DNA from: Crocinitomicaceae bacterium
GTDB lineage: Bacteria; Bacteroidota; Bacteroidia; Flavobacteriales_D; Crocinitomicaceae
Length of the DNA: 64,000 nucleotides
Direction: 5' to 3'
Assembly: GCA_023262855.1 (NCBI GenBank)
Contig: JALQYQ010000068.1
Span: 1 to 64,000 of the forward strand
Program-made: the position numbers and the translations under genes
Notes under the pieces: generated by a model
Database searches by the model: none
Seen by the model: the letters and a program-made list of their open reading frames with translations, nothing else
What the model was told of the DNA's origin: nothing
In this document: piece by piece, positions 55,136-63,106 of the stretch
Position numbering within the stretch: position 1 is the stretch's first letter
Layout: every line of letters begins with the position of its first letter

Positions 55136-55585
55136 TTAGTTGTCTCCTTTAGTATTCATCACCTTTCTGAATGTGTAAGATGAAAGAATATGGCGTCGCG
55201 CGAAACGCTCTAAAGTTGGAGTGCTACGCATTTTGTTGTAGACACTTGGTTGAACGTTGAAGTATTCGTAAACATTTCCGTTTTGGAAGGTGATTTTAAG
55301 CGCCATTCCTTTGTATTGAAAATCTTCAATCATTTCTGTATTGATCACTTCCGTGTATTCATCTTTTGTTAATGCATGTGTTTCAGGAGAAATACTTACA
55401 AGGAAAGAATACGCTTCAATGATTTCTTGACTTTTCAATTCAGCCTCTTCTTTTTTCGGATCACCATCTTGAAATTTATCTGGATGCCATTCTTTTACCA
55501 AATTGCGGTAAACTTTTTTTAAATCAGCTAGGTTGGCTTCTCGTGTTACGTTAAATAACTTTCTGTATTCAATGATTCTCTTCAT
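55136..55585 (-). CDS. J-domain plus KTSC-like protein
   Basis: From the ATG at 55585 the 149-residue protein has a DnaJ-type J domain at residues 1-65, with the HPD tripeptide at residues 34-36 (LVKEWHPDKF), and a C-terminal KTSC-like domain (GMALKITFQNGNVYEYFNVQ, then FARRHILSSYTFRKV). J domains stimulate Hsp70 ATPase; KTSC domains are small and of unknown role. There are no zinc-finger or C-terminal DnaJ domains. The frame is open to 55624 but that part overlaps a hairpin (55593-55615). Confidence 0.8.
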   Translation of the reverse strand: MKRIIEYRKLFNVTREANLADLKKVYRNLVKEWHPDKFQDGDPKKEEAELKSQEIIEAYSFLVSISPETHALTKDEYTEVINTEMIEDFQYKGMALKITFQNGNVYEYFNVQPSVYNKMRSTPTLERFARRHILSSYTFRKVMNTKGDN

Positions 55586-55592
55586 AATTCTC

Positions 55593-55615
55593 TTCGATTC
55601 GGTGAATCCGTCGAA
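55593..55615. repeat. Bulged inverted repeat
   Basis: TTCGA-TT-CGG and CCG-TCGAA form a hairpin with a 2-nt bulge and a TGAAT loop just upstream of the J-KTSC start. No T-run; role unknown. Confidence 0.4.
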
Positions 55616-55741
55616 CAGAAACACGCTTAATTTGCCGCAAAAGTACCTATTTAAAATGGTTTGAAAGGTGTAAACGTGATTTAATGTGTATCTGAGAACA
55701 GTTGTTTTAACTATTTTTACCCCAACATAAAATCAATTTTC

Positions 55742-57937
55742 TTGCAAAAAGAACTTCTCATTATCACGCCTCCGTTCACGCAATTGAATACGCCGTACCC
55801 AGCTTCGGCCTATTTGAAAGGCTTTCTCAATACTAAAGAAATTCCATGTGTTCAAGCGGATTTAGGGATAGAAGTGATTTTGGAACTTTTTTCAAAAAAA
55901 GGATTGACTGAGCTGTTTGAATCAATCGATTTGGAAAAACAAGATTTGTCAGAAAATACACATCGAATTGTTCAACTGAAAGCAACTTACATTCGACTCA
56001 TTGATCCAATTATTCAATTCTTACAAGGAAAGAATCCGACCTTTGCCTTGGCCATTTGTCAGGCTGATTTTTTGCCGCAAGCGAGTCGCTTCGAACAATT
56101 GGATGACTTGGATTGGGCCTTTGGAGGAATGGGTACGCAAGATAAAGCGAAGCATTTGGCAACCTTGTTTTTGGAAGATTTATCCGATTTAATTATTGAA
56201 GCAGTCGATCCGCATTTTGGCTTTAGTCGTTACGCCGATAAATTGGGGATGTCAGCAAATTCGTTCGATGAATTGCATACGAACTTACAAGCTGAAAACA
56301 CCTACATCGATGCGATTAACTTGCGTATTTTAAAGGATCGAATTGAACAGGTGAATCCAAAAATGATTGCATTTTCAGTTCCGTTCCCGGGTAATTTATA
56401 TGCTGCATTTCGATCTGCTCAATTTATAAAAAAACAGTTTCCATCCATAAAAACGGCGATGGGCGGTGGATTTCCAAATACCGAATTACGCCAATTGAGC
56501 GATCCACGCGTGTTTGATTATTTTGATTTTATCACCTTAGATGATGGTGAAGCACCTATCGAAAATTTGATTGAGCATGTCAATGGAAAGCGATCGTTGG
56601 ATGAGTTGAAACGGACCTTTGTTTGCCGAAATGGAACAGTGGAATTCATCAATGGTTCTAAAACTCCTGATTACAAACAATTGGAAGTCGGAACACCCGA
56701 TTATTCAGATTTGCTATTGGATCAATATATTTCTGTCATTGAAATTGCAAATCCGATGCACCGCATGTGGAGCGATGGACGTTGGAACAAATTAACCATG
56801 GCGCACGGTTGCTATTGGGGAAAATGTACGTTTTGCGACATCTCTTTGGATTACATCAAAATTTATGAGCCATTAGCTGCAAAAGTATTAGTGGATCGGA
56901 TGGAAGAATTGATTCAGCAAACAGGTCAAAACGGTTTTCACTTTGTGGATGAAGCGGCGCCTCCAGCCTTGATGCGCGATTTGGCCTTGGAAATCTTACG
57001 TCGTAATTTGGTGGTTTCTTGGTGGACCAATATCCGTTTTGAGAAAAAGTTTACGCGCGATTTATGTTTGTTGCTAAAAGCGTCGGGGTGCATTGCCGTT
57101 TCTGGTGGACTCGAAGTGGCATCAGATCGTTTGTTGAAATTAATTGACAAAGGAGTAACGGTTGAACAAGTCGCGCAAGTGACACATCATTTCACCGATG
57201 CAGGAATTTTAGTTCATGCGTATTTGATGTATGGATTTCCAACACAAACGGTGCAAGAGACAATTGATTCGTTGGAAATGGTTCGTCAATTGTTTGAAAT
57301 TGGTGTTGTGCAATCCGGTTTTTGGCATCAGTTTGCATTAACAGCACACAGTCCTGTTGGATTGAATCCAGATGATTTTGCAATTGAACGCGATACCGAA
57401 ATTGGAACCTTTGCAAACAATGATGTTCAATACACGGATAAAACAGGAATTGATTATGGAAAATTTAATTTTGGTTTAAAGAAATCCTTATACAATTACA
57501 TGCATGGAATTGGTTTTGAAATTCCAGTTCACGAATGGTTTGAGTTCAAAGTTCCGCGAACAAAAATCCCAAACAATTTTATTGAAACAGCAATTGAAAC
57601 GGAAGAATTTGCCTTTACAGCTCCGAACTCAAAAGTTGTATGGATTGGTGCTCAACCTCAATTAGCGTTTTTCACTAAAACCAAAAAAGGACAAACGTTC
57701 GAACAAGCAGCCTTGTTATTTCATGGAAATTCGGCGAGTGAAGAATTAATCATGACCAAAGAAGAAGCGTTGTGGATTATGGAAATATTGCCTTTAATCG
57801 ATCGAACTCAAAATAAAACGTTAACGTTCAAGGAAGTTGAAACTCATTATTACAGGATGAATTCGGAAGATTTCGAACCGTTTTGGTATGGAAAATCGTT
57901 AGCTGCTTTGAAAGAATTAGGATTGTTGGTGGTTTGA
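55742..57937 (+). CDS. B12-binding-like radical SAM protein with CX4CX2C
   Basis: This 731-residue protein has an N-terminal Rossmann-like B12-binding-type domain (MIAFSVPFPGNLYAAFRSAQ, GGGFPNTE) that lacks the DxHxxG cobalamin motif. A central radical SAM domain follows with three cysteines C357YWGKC362TFC365, spaced CX4CX2C rather than the usual CX3CX2C. HFVDEAAPP and GLEVASDRLLKLIDKG match this family. The C-terminal 200 residues are not assigned. The start is TTG at 55742. It stands alone, so its substrate is unknown. Confidence 0.85.
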   Translation: MQKELLIITPPFTQLNTPYPASAYLKGFLNTKEIPCVQADLGIEVILELFSKKGLTELFESIDLEKQDLSENTHRIVQLKATYIRLIDPIIQFLQGKNPTFALAICQADFLPQASRFEQLDDLDWAFGGMGTQDKAKHLATLFLEDLSDLIIEAVDPHFGFSRYADKLGMSANSFDELHTNLQAENTYIDAINLRILKDRIEQVNPKMIAFSVPFPGNLYAAFRSAQFIKKQFPSIKTAMGGGFPNTELRQLSDPRVFDYFDFITLDDGEAPIENLIEHVNGKRSLDELKRTFVCRNGTVEFINGSKTPDYKQLEVGTPDYSDLLLDQYISVIEIANPMHRMWSDGRWNKLTMAHGCYWGKCTFCDISLDYIKIYEPLAAKVLVDRMEELIQQTGQNGFHFVDEAAPPALMRDLALEILRRNLVVSWWTNIRFEKKFTRDLCLLLKASGCIAVSGGLEVASDRLLKLIDKGVTVEQVAQVTHHFTDAGILVHAYLMYGFPTQTVQETIDSLEMVRQLFEIGVVQSGFWHQFALTAHSPVGLNPDDFAIERDTEIGTFANNDVQYTDKTGIDYGKFNFGLKKSLYNYMHGIGFEIPVHEWFEFKVPRTKIPNNFIETAIETEEFAFTAPNSKVVWIGAQPQLAFFTKTKKGQTFEQAALLFHGNSASEELIMTKEEALWIMEILPLIDRTQNKTLTFKEVETHYYRMNSEDFEPFWYGKSLAALKELGLLVV

Positions 57938-58208
57938 TTTTAGGACTTTAAGACAAAGGACTTTAATACAAAAGACCAAGGACGGCAAGATAAAAGACTT
58001 TTAGATGTTAGAATGAAAAATTATAGTGATTTCACGCTAACAAGTCCTTCAGCGCAGCGGTCTTTGGTCTAAACGCGCAGCGGTCTTTGTTGGTTGTTTG
58101 ATCTGGGAAATAAGTTGAAAGTTAATTTGGTTTTAATCACTTAAACTTAGTATTCAAAATGGATTGGTTCAAATCAATGTTCCATGCTCCATTTTCGATG
58201 TTCGTTTT
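57938..58208. other. Non-coding gap with short direct repeats
   Basis: No credible ORF. The left part holds AGGACTTTAAGACAA and AGGACTTTAATACAA, about 15-bp near-tandem units, and GACCAAGGAC. Further right are two exact copies of GCGCAGCGGTCTTTG. No terminator of clear form was found. Confidence 0.6.
58052..58089. repeat. 15-bp exact direct repeat
   Basis: GCGCAGCGGTCTTTG at 58052-58066 and 58075-58089, with a 23-bp period, in AT-rich DNA and with higher GC than the surroundings. Confidence 0.7.
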
Positions 58209-59351
58209 CTAGAATCCATGTAAATTCAGCGTCTCCCCATCCACCATCGTTACCCATTTACCCATTTTCTTTTGGATCACTCGGAAATGATTTGCTTCGT
58301 CCGGTGTAACAAGTGAAATCGCTTCTCCTGGATTTTCTGCACGACCTGTTCGACCAATTCTATGAACGTAATCTTTTGGTGAGCGTGGCAATTCGTAATT
58401 GATGACAAAAGGAAGAAATTGAATATCAATTCCGCGTGCAATGATATCGGTTGCAACCAGCACGCGAATATTTCCATTTTTGAAATTCGTTAGGGCGCGA
58501 ACACGCGCTTCTTGACTTTTCTTGCTGTGCATCGCCATTGCATCAACGCCATTTTTTCGCAATTTTTCAGTCACTGTATCCGCTTTGAAAGCTGATGAGG
58601 TAAACACTAACACTTGTTTCATGTTTTGCGACTTGATGATGTAGCGCAATAAAGGACCTTTTTTCTCCTCGGAAATGAAATAGCCTGTTTGGGTAATTAA
58701 TTCAATGTTTTCTTTTGCTTCCTCAATTTTGATGGTCACAGGATCGTGTAAAACAACATCGGTAATACTTGATAAATCAGCACTAAGTGTCGCTGAAAAC
58801 AAGAGATTTTGACGTTTTTTCGGAAGCAACGCAAATACTTCATTCATTTCATCCTTGAAACCAAGATTGAGCATTTTATCAGCTTCATCCAATACCAAGG
58901 TTTGAACTTGGGAAAGATTGATCGCATTCAGTCGCTCCAATTCTAATAAACGACCGGGAGTTGCAATCAAAATCGAAACGCCCATCAAGGCCTTCATTTG
59001 TGGATTAATAGAAACACCACCGTAAACAGCCATCGTTTTAATTGGAGCATCCAAAGCGCTACTAAACAATTGAAAAACTTCGCGCACTTGAATCGCCAAT
59101 TCGCGGGTTGGAACAACCACTAAGGTTTTGATGTGGCGATTTTTAAGTGGTTTACTTTCCTTTAAATTGGTTAGCAGAGGCAACACAAAACTTGCAGTCT
59201 TTCCTGAACCTGTTTGTGCAATTCCCAATACATCTTTGTTCGCTAAAATTGCAGGAATTGCAGCTTCTTGAATGGGAGTTGGTTGTGCGTATTTTTGGTT
59301 CTCAATGACGCGAATGAATTCCGGTGCTAAACCTAATTTTGAAAAGGGCAT
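58209..59351 (-). CDS. DEAD-box RNA helicase (RhlE-like)
   Basis: An ATP-dependent RNA helicase. In 380 residues it shows the Q motif (YAQPTPIQEAAIPAIL), Walker A AQTGSGKTA, PTRELAIQV, DEAD in VLDEADKML, SAT, and the C-terminal RGIDIQFLPFVINYE and HRIGRTGRA. It is short, lacking a basic C-terminal tail, so a minimal helicase core. A TATCTTTG box lies 18 bp upstream. RhlE rather than another subfamily is a likely but not firm assignment. Confidence 0.92.
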   Translation of the reverse strand: MPFSKLGLAPEFIRVIENQKYAQPTPIQEAAIPAILANKDVLGIAQTGSGKTASFVLPLLTNLKESKPLKNRHIKTLVVVPTRELAIQVREVFQLFSSALDAPIKTMAVYGGVSINPQMKALMGVSILIATPGRLLELERLNAINLSQVQTLVLDEADKMLNLGFKDEMNEVFALLPKKRQNLLFSATLSADLSSITDVVLHDPVTIKIEEAKENIELITQTGYFISEEKKGPLLRYIIKSQNMKQVLVFTSSAFKADTVTEKLRKNGVDAMAMHSKKSQEARVRALTNFKNGNIRVLVATDIIARGIDIQFLPFVINYELPRSPKDYVHRIGRTGRAENPGEAISLVTPDEANHFRVIQKKMGKWVTMVDGETLNLHGF

Positions 59352-59369
59352 GAACTGTTATTTAAAAGG

Positions 59370-59377
59370 CAAAGATA
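59370..59377 (-). promoter_or_regulatory. -7 box for the helicase gene
   Basis: The minus strand reads TATCTTTG, 18 bp before the ATG at 59351. No TTG at the usual spacing. Confidence 0.4.
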
Positions 59378-59514
59378 CGCTTTTGTTGTGAAGGGTAATT
59401 TATTCTTTAGACTGAATGGATTGAATCAAATCAATATTAACAAGATATAAAGGAAGTTTAACATTCAAATTAAAAGCTTAATATCTCTTTAATACTGCAG
59501 CTACATCACGCCTG

Positions 59515-59522
59515 TACTTTTG
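59515..59522 (+). promoter_or_regulatory. -7 box for the haem lipoprotein
   Basis: TACTTTTG matches TAnnTTTG 18 bp before the ATG at 59541; TTG is not 19 nt upstream. Confidence 0.4.
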
Positions 59523-59540
59523 AATCGTAAAAAAGAACAA

Positions 59541-59876
59541 ATGAAAAAGAAGTACATCGCAGCATTCGGCTGTTTAGTGGGGTTGTTAAGTTGTGAAAAA
59601 GCAACTGTTGAACCAATTAATCCATCAGCAATTTCGTATAATAAAAACGTGCAACCAATCATTGAAGCTCATTGCATTGAATGCCATTTAATGGGAAGTG
59701 AATCAGCTGAATTGTTTGATTACGATCATGTTGCTGCAACAGTGGTTTCGGGACAATTGGAAGGTTGTTTAAACGGAGATACAAACTTTGTTCAAATGCC
59801 AACGGATCATGTTTTAGATGATAGTTCAAAGAATATCATTTACTTGTGGATTAATCAAGGGTTTCAGGATAATTAA
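59541..59876 (+). CDS. Small c-type haem lipoprotein
   Basis: From the ATG at 59541 the 111-residue protein has a lipobox (AAFGCLVGLLSCEKA, Cys17 probable) and one CIECH haem-binding motif (IIEAHCIECHLMGSESAELF). Planctomycete-type cytochrome C domains share the pattern NVQPIIEAHCIECH. It should be a membrane-bound periplasmic electron carrier or haem sensor. A TTG at 59520 would put the start before the leader and lies in the promoter box. The opposite-strand gene is convergent. Confidence 0.8.
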   Translation: MKKKYIAAFGCLVGLLSCEKATVEPINPSAISYNKNVQPIIEAHCIECHLMGSESAELFDYDHVAATVVSGQLEGCLNGDTNFVQMPTDHVLDDSSKNIIYLWINQGFQDN

Positions 59877-59879
59877 TAA

Positions 59880-59906
59880 CAGGTGATTCCAATATGAAAT
59901 CACCTG
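59880..59906. terminator. Shared convergent terminator
   Basis: CAGGTGATT (59880-59888) pairs with AATCACCTG (59898-59906), a 9-bp stem with a 9-nt loop between the stops of two convergent genes. T-runs are weak on both sides, so termination may be partial. Confidence 0.55.
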
Positions 59907-59915
59907 AAAATTTAA

Positions 59916-61115
59916 TTATTGATTAATTTCTACTATCCGAATATTCACCAATAATTGATTGAAATTTCTAAAAACGTTTTCCATTGGTAGACCTTTGAAA
60001 TAAAATTCTTCCCAAGAAAGAGTTTGATTTTTGTAATCAGAACGATGGATGTTTTGTGTGCTTAACAACGAACATTCCTTATCGTTTGTGTTTTCCTGAA
60101 CCAATTTTTGTAATTCTGCAAGGTCCTTTTTGATGGATGCTAATTCTGTTGAAGCTTGATCGTTTTCACTAAATAAATACGATTGAACAGGATCAAATTT
60201 ACTGCCGAATATCCGAATGGCTTTGTCTTCTGTAATGCCTTTTCCATCAGAAGAAATTGATTTTATTATTCCAACTTTTAGGTTTTCAATTTTCAAACAC
60301 AACTCATTGGCTTTTGTGCGAATCAACATCTGACTTTCAGAAAGCGAATCAGATTCCTTCTGTTGGCTTAAATATATATAACTCGCCAATAATTGATCAT
60401 CTGAATTGAAAACTGCTTCTTCTACAGCATGACTTGAACGCAAATTAGTCAGCGTGAAAAGCAAACCTCCTGCTGTTAGAATCAAAATTGATGAAATAAT
60501 GGTGTTCGTTTTTGTTTCTGGATTACGTATTCCGCCAAAGAAATAGATTGGTAGAAATAAGAAGAACAAAATACCAAGAGAACTTGTCCATAAGATGTGC
60601 GCAAAAGGCCAATGCATCACTTTGAAGAGAGTTGCTAGACAAATGACAATTCCAAAAATGGTTGCAATGCCGATGAGTAGTTTGTCTTTGCTTTGTTTTT
60701 GTTCCTTTACCTTTAAAATAGAAAGGATTGGAAGAAATAGGAAGCAGAAAAACACAATTCCAGTGAGCAACATCACAGCAGCTCCGGGCCAATGCATAAT
60801 TTTAAACAAAGAACCAATTATAAAGGTGAAAGCTGAAAAAGCTCCACTCAAGATCATGACTTTTTTCATGGCGTAATAATTTTTAAATGTTAGTAATAAC
60901 TGTGTCTCTTCTTGAATTTCCCGAAGCTCATGTTTGTAAAAACGGTGAATAATGCTTCGGTAAAATTCTTCGAAGTTGCTGTTGGGTAGCATTTCTGTTT
61001 CAATTACACAACAAATGTGGTCCAGGAGATCTAGCTGCAGCTCCTCCGACTCAATTCCATTACGTCTAATGTCCTCAAGAATGAACGATATGTGTTCGTC
61101 TTTTAAAACATACAT
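59916..61115 (-). CDS. Membrane protein with two GldL-like HWPG segments
   Basis: This 399-residue protein has a helical cytoplasmic N-terminal part (DHICCVIETEMLPNSNFEEF) and about six membrane segments. Two of them carry GldL-type motifs: LFKIMHWPGAAVMLLTG and LFKVMHWPFAHILWTS. GldL is the type IX secretion and gliding motor protein; here the motifs occur twice and the rest is unlike GldL. A periplasmic or cytoplasmic coiled-coil tail follows. It is 1 bp downstream of a PadR gene, so the regulator probably controls it. Confidence 0.75.
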   Translation of the reverse strand: MYVLKDEHISFILEDIRRNGIESEELQLDLLDHICCVIETEMLPNSNFEEFYRSIIHRFYKHELREIQEETQLLLTFKNYYAMKKVMILSGAFSAFTFIIGSLFKIMHWPGAAVMLLTGIVFFCFLFLPILSILKVKEQKQSKDKLLIGIATIFGIVICLATLFKVMHWPFAHILWTSSLGILFFLFLPIYFFGGIRNPETKTNTIISSILILTAGGLLFTLTNLRSSHAVEEAVFNSDDQLLASYIYLSQQKESDSLSESQMLIRTKANELCLKIENLKVGIIKSISSDGKGITEDKAIRIFGSKFDPVQSYLFSENDQASTELASIKKDLAELQKLVQENTNDKECSLLSTQNIHRSDYKNQTLSWEEFYFKGLPMENVFRNFNQLLVNIRIVEINQ

Positions 61116-61116
61116 T

Positions 61117-61455
61117 TTAACCCATTTTTGGTTTTAAGTCTAACAGAAAAATCATCGTGTCGATGAAGTCCGAAAACTCATTCACCTTTTCTGTTGCGAC
61201 TTTTTTACCGGTTTGAGTTACTGAGTAATACTTACGAATGCGGTTACCTACATTCACTACATCTGTGGTTAAAATTCCTTGTGCTTCCATCGCGTGCAAT
61301 GTAGGATACAACGCGCCTTCAGTCAATTGAATTTTTCCACCCGTAAGGTCTTTTACTTTCTGAGTAATCTCATACCCATACATTTTGTCGCTTTCCGACA
61401 ATAACTTTAAAATAATCGTTTTTAAAGTTCCTTTTACTAGTTCTGATGAATACAT
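61117..61455 (-). CDS. PadR-family transcriptional regulator
   Basis: This 112-residue winged-helix protein has the PadR pattern: KGTLKTIILKLLSESDKMYG, YEITQKVKDLTGGKIQLTEG, ALYPTLHAMEAQGIL and RKYYSVTQTGKK. Such regulators are repressors that respond to small molecules or membrane stress. The stop is 1 bp from the membrane protein gene, a common PadR arrangement. A TATATTTG box lies 4 bp before its ATG and 16-bp-phased TATATAC repeats follow upstream. Confidence 0.92.
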   Translation of the reverse strand: MYSSELVKGTLKTIILKLLSESDKMYGYEITQKVKDLTGGKIQLTEGALYPTLHAMEAQGILTTDVVNVGNRIRKYYSVTQTGKKVATEKVNEFSDFIDTMIFLLDLKPKMG

Positions 61456-61459
61456 GATA

Positions 61460-61467
61460 CAAATATA
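61460..61467 (-). promoter_or_regulatory. -7 box four bases before the padR start
   Basis: The minus strand reads TATATTTG-TATC-ATG, a leaderless-type arrangement like those of mtnB and the EamA gene. Confidence 0.5.
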
Positions 61468-61486
61468 TACTTTTTATTTTATATAC
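61464..61486. promoter_or_regulatory. Candidate PadR operator
   Basis: TATATAC occurs at 61464-61470 and 61480-61486, a direct repeat with a 16-bp period overlapping the promoter. The sequence is AT-rich, so chance is possible. Confidence 0.35.
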
Positions 61487-61570
61487 CTAAGAAGATTAGG
61501 TATAAAATTTACAAAGTATTATCGAAATTCTTTAAAAGCCACTATTAATGAGTGTTTCAGGATTAATTAA

Positions 61571-61603
61571 ATAAAAAAAAGACCCCGAAAATCGGAGTCT
61601 TTT
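61571..61603 (-). terminator. Terminator after the His-rich peptide gene
   Basis: AAAAGAC (61577-61583) pairs with GTCTTTT (61597-61603) and CCGA with TCGG inside, one mismatch, followed on the minus strand by eight T. Confidence 0.85.
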
Positions 61604-61626
61604 GAATTTGCTACATGAAAATTTGT

Positions 61627-61827
61627 TTATTTCTGTTTGTTTGAAGCGTTGTTTTGCTCATGTAGTTGATGGTGTTGTGTATGATGTTTGTGTGTTTGAC
61701 AATGTTCTGTTTGAGTTCCACAATGTTGTTGGTGACCGTGGCAATGTCTTGGAACAAATGCTGCGAGACTTCCGAACGTTAGTAGTGCTGTGACTGTTGC
61801 GATGATGATGCTTGTTTTTCTTTTCAT
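61627..61827 (-). CDS. Small secreted His/Cys-rich peptide
   Basis: This 66-residue product has a signal peptide (MKRKTSIIIATVTALLTFGS). The mature part is extremely rich in His and Gln with three Cys: RHCHGHQQHCGTQTEHCQTH followed by KHHTQHHQLHEQ. This composition suggests binding of Cu, Zn or Ni in the periplasm, like a metal sponge or chaperone. It is 18 bp after the 78-residue membrane protein gene and ends at a strong terminator. The role is inferred from composition only. Confidence 0.75.
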   Translation of the reverse strand: MKRKTSIIIATVTALLTFGSLAAFVPRHCHGHQQHCGTQTEHCQTHKHHTQHHQLHEQNNASNKQK

Positions 61828-61845
61828 AATTTCCTTCGTTGATGA

Positions 61846-62082
61846 TTAACAATGACAGTGTTGTTTGTTTTTGAATTGTGTGTATTCTTCGTCTGACATT
61901 TGTCTTATTTTATCCATAAATGCGTTGCGATAATCTGATTTGCATTGGCGTATTTTGCGTCCCATAAACAAACGGAACAAGAGGAAGAAGATTAAAAAGG
62001 AAAGGATGATATGCGGAACAAGAAATAATAAAGTACCTATCAAAATTCCTTTTGCGATTGATTTAAAAATTGATTTTGTCAT
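61846..62082 (-). CDS. Small membrane protein with Cys/His tail
   Basis: This 78-residue product has one long hydrophobic stretch (GTLLFLVPHIILSFLIFFLLF, about residues 16-36) and a basic tail with IRQMSDEEYTQFKNK, ending QHCHC. The C-terminal HCHC suggests metal binding. The motif M[ST]DEE-x-x-x-FK also occurs in the 105-residue protein upstream, so both belong to the same small family. The gene is first in the second transcription unit of the ECF system; its upstream region carries promoter copy B. Confidence 0.7.
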   Translation of the reverse strand: MTKSIFKSIAKGILIGTLLFLVPHIILSFLIFFLLFRLFMGRKIRQCKSDYRNAFMDKIRQMSDEEYTQFKNKQHCHC

Positions 62083-62114
62083 TTTGTGTGTTTTGATAAT
62101 TTGTTAGTTATTAG

Positions 62115-62146
62115 TGAAGACGAACGTGCTTGATTTTTACTTTAAA
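62115..62146 (-). promoter_or_regulatory. ECF-type promoter element, copy B
   Basis: On the minus strand TTTAAAGTAAAA (62146-62135) is followed after 9 nt by GTTCGTCTTCA (62125-62115), 33 bp before the ATG of the 78-residue gene. Both blocks and the spacing are identical to copy A before the sigma gene; the 9-nt middle differs. This is what a -35 and -10 recognised by one ECF sigma factor would look like. Confidence 0.7.
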
Positions 62147-62152
62147 TAGGGC

Positions 62153-62180
62153 AAAAAAAAATCCACCTACTTGGTGGATT
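62153..62180 (-). terminator. Terminator of the sigma/105-residue unit
   Basis: AATCCACC (62160-62167) pairs with GGTGGATT (62173-62180), loop 5, followed on the minus strand by T residues. It separates the first and second units of the ECF system. Confidence 0.85.
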
Positions 62181-62197
62181 CCTTTAAAATAGTTGAT

Positions 62198-62515
62198 TTA
62201 TTGACCGCAACGATTTTTAAATTGCGCTTTAAATTCTGCTCGCTCTTCGTCTGTCATTTGCATCATTTTTTCTTTCATGGCTTTTCGTTCCTTAAAATTT
62301 GGTTTTCCTTTTGGTCCTCCAAAATGGGATCCACCAAAAAGGATTCTAGATAGAATAAATAATCCAGCTGCCTGCCAATACGTGATTTCAGGTAATTGGA
62401 AAATATCTGGCATTAACCAATTCCATAAGAGCATAATCACCCAAATAAATGCTGTTATTCCGATTGCAATTAATGGAATAAATAAAAATGCTTTGCGTCC
62501 CCAGTTCTTGTTCAT
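62198..62515 (-). CDS. Small two-TM membrane protein with MTDEE motif
   Basis: This 105-residue protein has two hydrophobic segments (AFLFIPLIAIGITAFIWVIM and YWQAAGLFILSRILFGG) and a charged tail with KMMQMTDEERAEFKAQFKN ending RCGQ. The tail shares MTDEE-x-x-x-FK with the 78-residue protein. It is 10 bp from the sigma gene and so shares its transcript; as a membrane protein next to an ECF sigma factor it could act as anti-sigma or sensor, but has no known anti-sigma domain. Confidence 0.75.
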   Translation of the reverse strand: MNKNWGRKAFLFIPLIAIGITAFIWVIMLLWNWLMPDIFQLPEITYWQAAGLFILSRILFGGSHFGGPKGKPNFKERKAMKEKMMQMTDEERAEFKAQFKNRCGQ

Positions 62516-62525
62516 ATGTTTCGTT

Positions 62526-63077
62526 TTAAAATGTTAATTCGTTGTATAAATGATTCAATTTATTGCGCAGGTGTTTCACTGCATAGCCTTTGCGACTGAT
62601 GATTGTTTTGATGTTTTCTCCTTTTTGATCGGCAATTTCTTGTAAGGTAAAATCTTCCAATTCGTTTAGGACAAATACTTCACGTTGATTACTTGGTAAT
62701 TCATCCAAGGCGTCCATCAATTCTTCCCAAAAGAGTTCTTTGAAATGACCAAGCTCCGGATTGTTGCTGTCGTCAAGTAGTAAAATGTCCTTAAAGTTAA
62801 ATTCGCCATCTTCATCTGAATACGCATAGTTTTCAAGTGAATCAGTTGTTTTTTTGCGATAGCGATCTGTTACTTTATTGCGGGCAACTTGATAAATCCA
62901 AGCGCCAACATTTTCCACATCTTGCACATTTGTTAAATTACTCAGTTGATACCAAACATCTTGAATAATGTCTTCAGCATCTTCGGTTGTTTTGACTTTA
63001 CCTCGAACAAAGCCGAACAATTTTTTTCCAAATTGTTGTACAATTGATGTTAAGGAAGTTGACCTTTGTTCGCTCAT
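62526..63077 (-). CDS. ECF-type RNA polymerase sigma factor (second)
   Basis: A group IV sigma factor of 183 residues from the ATG at 63077 (MSEQRSTSLTSIVQQFG); ATGs at 63089 and 63101 are also in frame, but promoter copy A ends 6 bp before 63101, and by comparison with copy B (33 bp to its ATG) the 63077 start fits best. Region 2 shows VKTTEDAEDIIQDVWYQL and GAWIYQVARNKVTDRYR, region 4 LPSNQREVFVLNELEDFTLQ and IADQKGENIKTIISRKGYAV. It probably activates its own gene and the second unit. Confidence 0.88.
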   Translation of the reverse strand: MSEQRSTSLTSIVQQFGKKLFGFVRGKVKTTEDAEDIIQDVWYQLSNLTNVQDVENVGAWIYQVARNKVTDRYRKKTTDSLENYAYSDEDGEFNFKDILLLDDSNNPELGHFKELFWEELMDALDELPSNQREVFVLNELEDFTLQEIADQKGENIKTIISRKGYAVKHLRNKLNHLYNELTF

Positions 63078-63106
63078 CGAATAGTTCATAATTAGTTCCA
63101 TGCTCT

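Noticed and set aside
61658-61852. Second minus-strand frame overlapping the His-rich peptide
   Set aside because: It is out of frame with the leader-bearing His-rich gene and shows only the shifted reading of its repeats.
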